DNA of 64,000 bases from Actinomycetes bacterium (GTDB lineage: Bacteria > Actinomycetota > Acidimicrobiia > Acidimicrobiales > Palsa-688): NCBI GenBank assembly GCA_021850325.1, contig JAJZMF010000045.1, positions 17,525 through 81,524 of the forward strand, given 5' to 3'. A model generated the notes under the pieces. It was not told where the DNA came from. It did not search any database and saw only the letters and a list, made by a program, of their open reading frames with translations. Each line of letters opens with the position of its first letter. The stretch's first letter is position 1. This document shows positions 43,492 through 51,254 of this stretch, in pieces. Both the position numbers and the translations under genes were made by a program.

Positions 43492-44480
43492 TTGAGGCCG
43501 CTCCGCACCCGGGGGTCAGCGACAGCCTGGGCGATGTCGGCAAGTAACGAGCCCGTCACGGTGGCCAGGGCTATGAGCAGGATCACACCGAGCAGGACCG
43601 GGTAGTCCGATGTCTGCGCCGCGTTCCAGAAGAGCAGGCCCATGCCCGGGAAGTTGAAGATCTCCTCGACCACGATCGCTCCCGAGAACATCACCGGGAC
43701 GTAGTAACCGAGCATGGCGATCACCGGGGTGAGCGAGTTGCGGAGCACGTGGATCCCGACGACCCGCCTCTCCGGGGCCCCCTTTGCCCGGGCCGTGCGG
43801 GTGTAGTCCTCCGAGAGGTTGTCGAGCACGGCGGAGCGTGTGTACCGGCTGAACACGGCGATGGTCGGCACGGCGAGGGTGACCACCGGTAGGACGAGCA
43901 CGCTGGGGTGGGCCAGCAACTGCCCGAGGTTGTAGGTACCGGGTACCTGCGAGGGCAGGAGGTGCAGGTCGGCATTGAACACGATCACGAGGAGCAGGGC
44001 CAGGAAGTAGACCGGGGTGGCGTAGCCCACGAAGGCGCCGGTCGTTATCACGTAGTCGGCCAGCCGCCTGCGCCTGATGGCCTGCCATACGCCAAGGGGC
44101 ACAGCGACCACGAAGGCGACCGCGGTGGAGACGCCGGTCAGCACGAGCGTCCTCGGCAAGCGGCTGGCGATGAGGGAACCCACTGACTGGTTGAGCTTGT
44201 ACGACGTCCCCAGGTTGGCATGCAGTAGGCGGGACAGGTACATCCAGTACTGCACTGGGAGCGGCTTGTCGAAGCCCTGCGCCCGGTTGAACGACGCGAT
44301 CTCTGCATTGCTGGCCTGGGCACCGAGGATGCCCCGTGCCACACCCCCGGGCAGGGCGTGGAGCAGGCCGAACACGATCAGCGTCACGAAGAACACGACC
44401 ACGACGGCCTGCGCCAGACGCTTCAGCAGGAACCAGCCGAACGGGGAACGCACCCGTCCGGCCGGACCTGCAGCTGTCAC
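43488..44480 (-). CDS. Dpp/Opp-type ABC permease (DppB-like)
   Basis: A 330-residue membrane protein with six helices. The DppB hallmark is LIVFGLLHALPGG near the N-terminus, followed by LGTSYKLNQSVGSLIASRLPRTL and the EAA loop (YTRTARAKGAPERRVVGIHVLRNSL). The GTG at 44480 lies 17 bp after the binding-protein stop. A clear ribosome site is lacking, so a GTG at 44453 is an alternative. It is the second gene of the transporter block. Confidence 0.88.
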   Translation of the reverse strand: MTAAGPAGRVRSPFGWFLLKRLAQAVVVVFFVTLIVFGLLHALPGGVARGILGAQASNAEIASFNRAQGFDKPLPVQYWMYLSRLLHANLGTSYKLNQSVGSLIASRLPRTLVLTGVSTAVAFVVAVPLGVWQAIRRRRLADYVITTGAFVGYATPVYFLALLLVIVFNADLHLLPSQVPGTYNLGQLLAHPSVLVLPVVTLAVPTIAVFSRYTRSAVLDNLSEDYTRTARAKGAPERRVVGIHVLRNSLTPVIAMLGYYVPVMFSGAIVVEEIFNFPGMGLLFWNAAQTSDYPVLLGVILLIALATVTGSLLADIAQAVADPRVRSGLK

Positions 44481-44497
44481 GTCAGCGGTACTAACCG

Positions 44498-46333
44498 TTA
44501 CCCCTTCGACACGTACCAGTGCTCGATCTGCATGAACGAGGCGCCCGGGTTCTGCAGCACGCCCTTCAGCGAGCTGCGGATGGCCGAGACCTGGTAGTCC
44601 GGGTTCGGGAGCCACATCACCGGGAGGTCCTGGGCCAGGAGGGCGCTGTAGGCCTGCATGGCGGTGGCGGACGACGAAACGTTGGTCTCCTGGATGAGCT
44701 TGTCCGCAGCCGGGTTGCTGTAGCTACCGAAGTTGGCCGAGGCGCCACTGAGGAAGAGCTGTTCACCGCTCGGGTAGGCCGGGAAGTACCAGCTGCCCTG
44801 GGTGCCGAAGAACGAGCCCTGCCACGAGCAGGAGGCCTGGTTGGGCTTGCACGCCGAGGTCTGGTCCAGCACCTGGTTGAGCGGCTCGTACTTCACGGAG
44901 AGGCCGATCCCGACGCTCGACAGGGTCGACTGCAGGTACTGCATCATGTTGTTGGTCTCGGTGCTGCCGCTCTCCGAGAGGACCGTGAAGGCAAGCTTCG
45001 TGCCCTTGGCAATGCCTGCCCCACAGTGCCCGGCACCGGCCCCGGGGGAGGTGCACTGGAGCACGCCGCCCGGGCCCGAGGTCCAGCCGTGGGACGCGAG
45101 CAGGGACTTGGACCGCTTCAGGTTGTAAGGGTAGGGGTTCTTGGCCTGGACCTTGGACAGGAACGACGACGGTGGCGTCTGGGGCACGGGCCCGTAGCCG
45201 ACTGCGGCGTAGCCGTGCCAGATCACATCGGCGATCGTCTGCTGGTTGATGGCGCTCTGTACCGCCTGCCTCACATAGAGCTGCTTGAACACGGGGCCCA
45301 TGGTGGGGTTGTTGAAGTTGTAGGGGATGTAGCTGATCGCCCAGCCCACCCAGGGCTGGACGGTGTACCCCGACGCCTTGATGGCGCCCACCTGGGGGAT
45401 GTCGGCCGTCGGGATGTAGCCGTAGTCCACCTCACCCGAGCGCAGGGCGTTGAACTCAGCCTCGTCGGAGGCGAAGGGCTCCAAGGTCACACTGGAGAGC
45501 CGGGCGGGCTCGGGACCACGGTAGGAACTGCTCTTGACCAGGGTCACGTAGCCGCTCGTGGTGAAGGTCTTGAGCTGGAAGGGGCCGTCCGTCACCCGCC
45601 AGAGCGGGCTGCTCGCATAGGACGCCAGCCGGGAGGACTGGGACACCAGGTAGGAGAACACCTTCTTGGCACCGGCCGTCGTCATGTCGAAGTTGCCGAC
45701 CGGCCCCTTGGCCGACTCACGGTCCCAGGCCTGCTGCGGGATGGGCGTGATGTACACCAGCTGGTTGGCAGTGAACCAGCCGGGGTTGTACGCCTGGGTC
45801 AGCTGCAAGCGGAAGGTCGTCGGGCTCAGTACCGTGAACTTGGAGATGTTGTCGGGGAGCTGGCCCTGGGAGTAGTTGCCCCACTGGGTCTTGTCCGCTT
45901 TCACCAGGTTGTACCAGAACTGCACGTCACGGCTGGTGACGGGCTGGCCGTCCGACCACTTGAGCTTTTGGAGGGTTATGGTGACCGTCTTGTCCCCGTT
46001 CGAGTACACGGGGGGCTTGGCGGCGCTCACCTTCTCGTCCAGTGCGAAGGTCCCCGACGAGGTGTCGTAGTTGTAGAGGGGGACGAAGAGCTCGTTCTGG
46101 ACGGCGATGTTGTAGCCGGCCAGGTGACCGGGCGTCCCGATCGGGAAGATCCAGTTGGGCGCGGCGTTGGGCGGGAGCGCGAACGTGGCGCTCGCCCCGG
46201 CCGACGAGCTGGCGGCGGGGGCCAGCTGCGCACTGGCATTGCCGGAAAGGACGGGTGCGAACAAAGCGGCGGCCGTTGCCAACGCCGGGAACGCGTAGCG
46301 CTTGGCCCTGCTACTTCTGGGGGTCTGCCCCAT
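44498..46333 (-). CDS. ABC substrate-binding protein, family 5 (DppA/OppA-like)
   Basis: A 611-residue extracellular solute-binding protein. A Sec signal (cleavage near NASAQL, about residue 36) precedes a Ser/Ala linker and the SBP_bac_5 fold (LKWSDGQPVTSRDVQFWYNLV, the usual substrate-entry signature). No lipobox Cys. Family members bind peptides, and in some bacteria oligosaccharides; the ROK repressor and kinase nearby favour a glycan here. AAGGGAGG precedes the ATG at 46333. It is the first transporter gene, 175 bp downstream of the CutC gene, with large inverted repeats in that gap. Confidence 0.92.
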   Translation of the reverse strand: MGQTPRSSRAKRYAFPALATAAALFAPVLSGNASAQLAPAASSSAGASATFALPPNAAPNWIFPIGTPGHLAGYNIAVQNELFVPLYNYDTSSGTFALDEKVSAAKPPVYSNGDKTVTITLQKLKWSDGQPVTSRDVQFWYNLVKADKTQWGNYSQGQLPDNISKFTVLSPTTFRLQLTQAYNPGWFTANQLVYITPIPQQAWDRESAKGPVGNFDMTTAGAKKVFSYLVSQSSRLASYASSPLWRVTDGPFQLKTFTTSGYVTLVKSSSYRGPEPARLSSVTLEPFASDEAEFNALRSGEVDYGYIPTADIPQVGAIKASGYTVQPWVGWAISYIPYNFNNPTMGPVFKQLYVRQAVQSAINQQTIADVIWHGYAAVGYGPVPQTPPSSFLSKVQAKNPYPYNLKRSKSLLASHGWTSGPGGVLQCTSPGAGAGHCGAGIAKGTKLAFTVLSESGSTETNNMMQYLQSTLSSVGIGLSVKYEPLNQVLDQTSACKPNQASCSWQGSFFGTQGSWYFPAYPSGEQLFLSGASANFGSYSNPAADKLIQETNVSSSATAMQAYSALLAQDLPVMWLPNPDYQVSAIRSSLKGVLQNPGASFMQIEHWYVSKG

Positions 46334-46423
46334 GGTGCCTCCCTTGGTGCTTCCTATTGACGATCGGTCGAGCCAGGCCACCGCAGCGACGCTCGGCGGC
46401 TGGTGGTGGACCGACGGTGCTGG

Positions 46424-46501
46424 TCAGCCGAAAGTAGCACGGCTACGAAGTCTGTGGTACTTCGGCTGATCTTACTTTGAATAACGCAGTAAGTTCAGCC
46501 G
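46424..46501. promoter_or_regulatory. Overlapping inverted repeats upstream of the Dpp operon
   Basis: CGGCTGATCTTACT (46463-46476) pairs with AGTAAGTTCAGCCG (46488-46501) with one mismatch and an 11-nt loop. In addition TACTTCGGCTGA (46458-46469) pairs with TCAGCCGAAAGTA (46424-46436) with a single bulged A. The shared segment 46463-46469 can join only one of the two stems at a time. It could be a pair of repressor operators or an RNA switch in the leader. No T tract follows either stem. Confidence 0.6.
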
Positions 46502-46508
46502 GCCGGGG

Positions 46509-47249
46509 TCACCCGGCCGTGCCTGCGCCCTCGCCCTCCACGAGCGCCGGGACGGCCGCCGCCATGATCGCCGCCAGGCGTTCCACCAGGGGACGCTCGT
46601 CGTCGGCGCCCGTGGCACGACCGGAGAAGTGCAGCTCGGTGGCACCGGAGAAGCTGAGGACCTGGCCCGCGTTGGCCTCGGTGACACCACCACCCGGCAG
46701 GACGACCAACCGCTTGCCGGCGCGGCGGACGAGCTCGGCCAGGACCGGGGCACCGGCCAGGACGTCCGGCGCGGCGCCCGATGTCAGCAGGCGGTCCACC
46801 CCGAGGGCCTTCACGTCCTCGAAGGCCGCCAGCGGTGCCGCCGCCTCATCGAACGCACGGTGAAAAGTGACGCTGGCCGGGCGGGCGAGCGCAACCAGCC
46901 GCTCGCAGGCCTCCCGGTCCACAGCCCCCTGTCGGTCCAGGGCCCCGACCACGATGCCGTCGGCGCCGGCCCCCTTGGCGGCCAGGACGTCCCGGCACAT
47001 GACGTCCAGCTCCCTGGGCGAGTAGACGAAGTCGCCCTCACGTGGCCTGACGAGCACGTGCACCTTCGTGCGCCGGCCGGCCAGCGCCACGGCCGTCTCG
47101 ATCATGGCGATGCTCGGAGTCACGCCCCCGACCTCCAGGGCCGCGCACAGCTCGACGCGGTCTGCGCCAACAGCCAGGGCCGCCTCCAACGCCGGCAGCG
47201 ACCCGGCGCAGACCTCGAAACGTGGCCGGCGGAGGTTGACCGGGCTCAA
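46509..47249 (-). CDS. cutC: CutC family protein
   Basis: A 246-residue TIM-barrel protein of the CutC family: FEVCAGSLPALEAALAVGADRVELCAALEVGGVTPS, the REGDFVYS loop and LPGGGVTEANA. It was first linked to copper tolerance in E. coli, but the true reaction is unsettled. The start is a TTG at 47249 that overlaps the TGA of the M81 gene (TTGA); this gives the normal CutC N-terminus. Translation is therefore coupled to the upstream gene, and the pair precedes the Dpp-type importer. Confidence 0.88.
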   Translation of the reverse strand: MSPVNLRRPRFEVCAGSLPALEAALAVGADRVELCAALEVGGVTPSIAMIETAVALAGRRTKVHVLVRPREGDFVYSPRELDVMCRDVLAAKGAGADGIVVGALDRQGAVDREACERLVALARPASVTFHRAFDEAAAPLAAFEDVKALGVDRLLTSGAAPDVLAGAPVLAELVRRAGKRLVVLPGGGVTEANAGQVLSFSGATELHFSGRATGADDERPLVERLAAIMAAAVPALVEGEGAGTAG

Positions 47250-48751
47250 AGCAGCTCCGGGGCCAGGTCGGGCTCGGGAGCGTCGGGGTCCAGTGGGAAC
47301 ACGGGCCGGTCGAGGTTGCGGTAACCGAGGCGGAGCAGGTCCTGGTCCACTCCCCCGGGCGTAAGGGCCAGGCACCAGTCGGCGGCGACCTCGTACAGCT
47401 CGGGCTCGAGGTACCCGATCTTGACGACGACCACGTCTGCTGCCCGGGGGCTCAGGCCGAGGTCGGTGAAATCGGATATGCGGTGGTAGGGCTTGCGCCG
47501 TGAGGTGACGATGACGTCCACGCCACCGACCGCCACAACGACCGTGGTGCCGGCCACCGCGTCGTCGAGCCGGACCGACCGGACCTCGCCGACCAATGGG
47601 ACCGGTGGGGCCGGACGACTGTCGACCTTGGCCCCCAGCTCCAGCTCGACCCTGCCCCCGACGCCGGCGGCCACGGCCACGGCCACGGCGGCCGGGTCCT
47701 GGATGCTGGCGTAGATCCACCTGAGGCCACCGTCGACAACCTGGGGCGAGGCGAGGAGCCGCCCCAGGGTGTAGGAGACGTCACCGGCACCTCCTGCCGT
47801 CGGGTTGTCACCGGAGTCGCTGATGAAGTAGGGCCGGGCCGCACTGGCCACCGCCTTGTCGATGCACTCCTCGATGCTCCCCGTAGGGGCCACGAACGAG
47901 AAGGCGTCCCTGGCATCCCAGTACCTCCGGGCCAGCCTCCCTGCCTGTTCCCTGATCAGGGCCACGTCATCACCCGTCACCACGACGGCTGCCCGGCACC
48001 GCGGCTCGTCGGCCCATGCGTAGCCCACCCAGACGGCAGCGTCCAGGACACCGTCGAGAGCCTCGACCTCGGCCACCATGGCATAGATGCCCTTGGCCGG
48101 CTCGAGGCGCGTGCTCGTCTTCTCCCCGGGCAGGAGCACCGGCACGCTCACCCACGCCTTGGCCGGTCTGCCGCCCCGCCTCAGGCGCTGCACCAGGTTA
48201 CGGGCGGCGCGCTCGCGCGACTCCCAGGCGTCTTCGTGCGGCGCCATCCGGAAGCACGTGATGAGGTCCACCGCCTGCGCCAGACGCCGCGACACGTTGC
48301 CGTGCAGGTCCATCGACGCCGACACGAGCACGTCCGGGCCGACGACGTCCCGGACCGCCCACGCCAGTTCCGCCTCCACGTCGGACATCCCCACCACGCT
48401 CATAGCCCCGTGCACGTCCAGCAGCAGCCCGTCCAGGTGGCCGGCGCCCTGGGCCCGGGACAGCACCTCGGCCGTGAGCTCCTGGTACACCTCGGGCAGG
48501 ACGGGCCCGCCGGGCAGCGCTACAGCATGCACCAGGGGCACCCACTCCACCCCATCGCACCAAGGGCGCGGCTCACTTGTCCACGCGTAGCGGCCCAGGA
48601 GCTGGGCGCCACGGGTGACGGTGAAGTCCTCGAGACCGGTCCGGTGGGGCGAGAACGTGCTCGATTCGATGGCGATCCCGGCGATCGCCACCCTCAGTGG
48701 ACGCCCGGCGGGCGCTCCTGCACCTGGTGTGACAGAGCTTGCTTCGAGCAT
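47246..48751 (-). CDS. M81 family metallopeptidase (MlrC-like)
   Basis: A 501-residue protein of the M81/MlrC family: IAIESSTFSP at the start, LLLDVHGAM, SASMDLHGN and the C-terminal-domain signature YFISDSGDNPTAGGAGD. MlrC takes part in the last steps of microcystin breakdown as a zinc enzyme; most homologues lack known substrates and often sit beside Dpp-type transporters, as here. No signal peptide. ATG at 48751 with AGAGG upstream. It is first in the minus-strand run that continues through CutC, the importer and the ROK genes. Confidence 0.9.
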   Translation of the reverse strand: MLEASSVTPGAGAPAGRPLRVAIAGIAIESSTFSPHRTGLEDFTVTRGAQLLGRYAWTSEPRPWCDGVEWVPLVHAVALPGGPVLPEVYQELTAEVLSRAQGAGHLDGLLLDVHGAMSVVGMSDVEAELAWAVRDVVGPDVLVSASMDLHGNVSRRLAQAVDLITCFRMAPHEDAWESRERAARNLVQRLRRGGRPAKAWVSVPVLLPGEKTSTRLEPAKGIYAMVAEVEALDGVLDAAVWVGYAWADEPRCRAAVVVTGDDVALIREQAGRLARRYWDARDAFSFVAPTGSIEECIDKAVASAARPYFISDSGDNPTAGGAGDVSYTLGRLLASPQVVDGGLRWIYASIQDPAAVAVAVAAGVGGRVELELGAKVDSRPAPPVPLVGEVRSVRLDDAVAGTTVVVAVGGVDVIVTSRRKPYHRISDFTDLGLSPRAADVVVVKIGYLEPELYEVAADWCLALTPGGVDQDLLRLGYRNLDRPVFPLDPDAPEPDLAPELL

Positions 48752-48878
48752 CGACAGAACCTCTTCGACTCAGTCCGGCCTTCAGACGACTCGCTCAAGC
48801 TACCACCGGCACCCTCCCGCTCGGGCCCGAGCATGCGGGCGCACTGGGGCGCCCGTCGCACGCCGGGAGCGGGCCGGC

Positions 48879-49247
48879 TCAGGCCCGGGCCTGCATGGCC
48901 CGGCGCAGGTGGTCCAGTCTCGCCGGCATGGTCTCCGTCGCCAGCGTGCCGTGCTCACCGGCAAGGATGTCCGACACCACCCCGAGGGCTATCTGCCAGT
49001 GCACGTCATAAGCGGCCACACTCGCGTCGCCGCCCAGGTCACGAGAAGCGAGCTCGCCGATCTCGGCCGCCTCCGTCGTCTCCATGGAGAGCTCGTCGAC
49101 CAGCAGGCCGAGCACCCTGCGCACGACCTCCTCGACGAACTCCTCGGCGATGAGCCTGTCCTCCCCGGTGCCCCGCCGGTAGGCGAGGACGGCCTCGTGG
49201 GCCCGGTCCCGGATGGACAGAGGTTCTCTGCTGCTCACAGTTGCCAT
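48879..49247 (-). CDS. Hypothetical helical protein
   Basis: A 122-residue, acidic, mostly helical, soluble protein with no Cys and no signal peptide. I do not recognise a family. AAGGAG lies 8 bases before the ATG at 49247, and codon use is normal for the region, so it is probably real. It is divergent from the seven-repeat secreted protein gene (168 bp apart). Confidence 0.6.
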   Translation of the reverse strand: MATVSSREPLSIRDRAHEAVLAYRRGTGEDRLIAEEFVEEVVRRVLGLLVDELSMETTEAAEIGELASRDLGGDASVAAYDVHWQIALGVVSDILAGEHGTLATETMPARLDHLRRAMQARA

Positions 49248-49415
49248 GCCATCAAGCTCCTTCTGCTCTTGCGGGCTCCTGCTGCTCCTGGCCGCCCAGC
49301 CTGGCCCTGCCCCGTGAAGACCGGGACGTTCGGAGATGGAGGCCTGGTAGAGCGGGGCGCGCGCCAGGGCAGTCCTCGCGGCATAGAGCAGGGCACGCCA
49401 AGTACGATCAGGGCA

Positions 49416-50414
49416 ATGCGCACGCAGGCGCTCCGGCCCGGGAGGTGGTCGCGGGCCTTCGCATGCGTCGGCAGCGTCGTGACGGTGCTGAGCGCCCTCA
49501 CCGGCACCGCCGCAGCACGGACCGGGCACGCGGTTGCGCCGGTGGGCGTGCTGCGCTGGTCCCCTCCACAGAGGATCGACCCCGGCGCGGGCTTCGCCGC
49601 TGTGTCCTGTCCGAGCGCAGGCTTCTGCATGGTCGTGGACGAGCTGGGCGATGCCATGTCCTGGCACGGCAACCACTGGTCGGCCCCCCTGGTCGTCGAC
49701 CCCCACCAGGGACCGCTGCACGCGGTGTCCTGCCCGACAGCTCACTCGTGCGCTGCTGTCGACCAGTTCGGCCGGGTGCTCTGGTGGAACGGGCGGAGCT
49801 GGTCCAAGCCGGTGCTGCTCGACAGCCAGGGCCTCCAGGACATCTCCTGCCCGAGCACCCGGTTCTGCGCAGCCGCGGACTTCGCAGGCCGCGCCCTGAC
49901 CTGGAACGGGGCCCGTTGGTCGGCGCCGGTGACGCTAGAGCCGGGCGGTCAGGGGTTCTCGACGCTCACCTGTCCGAGCCCGCGCGCCTGCGCAGCCATG
50001 ACCACCGACGGGTTCTTTGCCTCCTGGGACGGCAAGCGCTGGTCCAAGCCGGTCGACGAGAACTCGGGTGGCGCCTCGGTCTCCGCGCTCTTCGACTGCC
50101 TGAGCGCCACGTTCTGCGTCATCAGCTTCTCGAACGGTGACGTGCTCGTCGAACGCGGTCGTGGTTCACCCCGGCCCGTCCTCGTGGACAGGTCCGGCAC
50201 CGGCTTCTCGGCTCTGTCCTGCCCGACCAAGAGCTTCTGCATGGGGGTGGACCGGCATGGCAGCTCCTTCTCGTGGAACGGTACGAGCTGGTCCGGGCCG
50301 CTCGAGGCAGACCCTTCACCGGGCCCGCTGGGGCTCACGTCGGTCTCGTGCCCCACGTCCACGCTTTGCGTAGCGGTCGATGCGAACGGTGCCGCCTTGG
50401 TGGCGCGCCCATGA
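49416..50414 (+). CDS. Secreted seven-repeat Cys-rich protein, probable beta-propeller
   Basis: A 332-residue protein. An Arg-containing signal peptide ends near residue 35 (GTAAARTGH). The rest is seven repeats of about 40 residues, each with a core S-C-P-x4-C followed by a V-D-x-x-G turn and W-N-G-x-x-W-S-x-P. The fifth repeat is degenerate but keeps its C-x5-C. Seven such units suggest a seven-bladed propeller with one disulfide per blade. The ATG follows TACGAT by 7 nt, so the mRNA may be leaderless. Function unknown; surface binding is a reasonable guess. Confidence 0.75.
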   Translation: MRTQALRPGRWSRAFACVGSVVTVLSALTGTAAARTGHAVAPVGVLRWSPPQRIDPGAGFAAVSCPSAGFCMVVDELGDAMSWHGNHWSAPLVVDPHQGPLHAVSCPTAHSCAAVDQFGRVLWWNGRSWSKPVLLDSQGLQDISCPSTRFCAAADFAGRALTWNGARWSAPVTLEPGGQGFSTLTCPSPRACAAMTTDGFFASWDGKRWSKPVDENSGGASVSALFDCLSATFCVISFSNGDVLVERGRGSPRPVLVDRSGTGFSALSCPTKSFCMGVDRHGSSFSWNGTSWSGPLEADPSPGPLGLTSVSCPTSTLCVAVDANGAALVARP

Positions 50415-50603
50415 GGAAGGGCCGACACCCCCTGCCGCCAGGGACGGGCTGTACCCACCGGCGGGAACGGGAGTGGTACAGCTTTCGCGCCCCTGACGAC
50501 CCGGTTCGCCCTCGGGACCGGGGCGCTGCCATGGTGCTGATGCCGGTGCCCGGGCACCTCGCCCTGGCACAGCAGGCGTCACGGGGCGGCGCTCGACCGT
50601 CGC

Positions 50604-50942
50604 TCAGGAGCGGGGCCGGGCTTGACCCCCGCTTGCAGTGCTGACCTCGTAGGACCACAGCTCGGACGAGCTTGCCACCGGGCCTCCACCGGGCGCCGGA
50701 CGGTCCGCCCCCGCGTGCCCGTGAGCGAACGCCGGGGAACTGGCCCATGCCTGGAAGGACGCTTCGTCCGCCCACCTCGTGACCACAAGCCACTGCTGCC
50801 TCCCGTCGGTCGGGCGGAGCAGCTCGAAGCCCTCGAACCCGGGCTGGCCGTCGACCGCCCCCGCTCGGGAGGCGAACCTCCTGGCCATCTCGTCACCTGC
50901 TCCCGCAGGCACGGTTATCGCGTTGATCTTTATGACGCTCAT
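50604..50942 (-). CDS. Antibiotic biosynthesis monooxygenase (ABM) domain protein
   Basis: A 112-residue ferredoxin-like ABM protein: INAITVPAGAGDEMARRF, GFEGFELLRPT, WLVVTRWADEASFQAWASS. It resembles the MhuD/IsdG heme-degrading group in length and in the GFEGFELL segment, but the heme-ligand His cannot be assigned with certainty. It probably acts as a cytosolic dimer. It starts at the ATG at 50942 without a clear ribosome site. It is alone on its strand. Confidence 0.8.
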   Translation of the reverse strand: MSVIKINAITVPAGAGDEMARRFASRAGAVDGQPGFEGFELLRPTDGRQQWLVVTRWADEASFQAWASSPAFAHGHAGADRPAPGGGPVASSSELWSYEVSTASGGQARPRS

Positions 50943-51254
50943 GGTCCATTAGACCCGATGGAGGCGGTTCGGGGCGCCAGCCGGTGGCGCCATACGACCC
51001 GAGGACGTCCCACGCACCGGGTCACGAGACGCTCAGCCCCCGTTCCCACGTGCAGCCCCACGGGCTTCGGCCACCGGAGATCCTGCCCCCATCGCCCGCC
51101 GGCGCACCGACGGGCGATGGTCACCGGTCACCGGGACGCGGCATCGTCCGGAGGGCACCAGGCACCTCCGCTCCGGCCCGGGCGATGACGCCTGCTGACG
51201 GGTACTACAAGCGTGTAAGCTCCGCCCGAGCACCAACCGGACCAAGGAGCGGAC
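50943..51254. other. Intergenic region before the collagen-like gene
   Basis: A 312-bp stretch between divergent genes. TAAGCT at 51216-51221 fits TANNNT and could be the -10 of the collagen-like gene; AAGGAG sits at 51244-51249. I see no gene here. Confidence 0.4.

Noticed and set aside
46463..46501. The long inverted repeat as an intrinsic terminator for cutC
   Set aside because: It lies just after the cutC stop, but it is A/T-rich in the stem, has an 11-nt loop, lacks a T tract and shares an arm with a second repeat, so regulation is more likely. Termination is not fully excluded.
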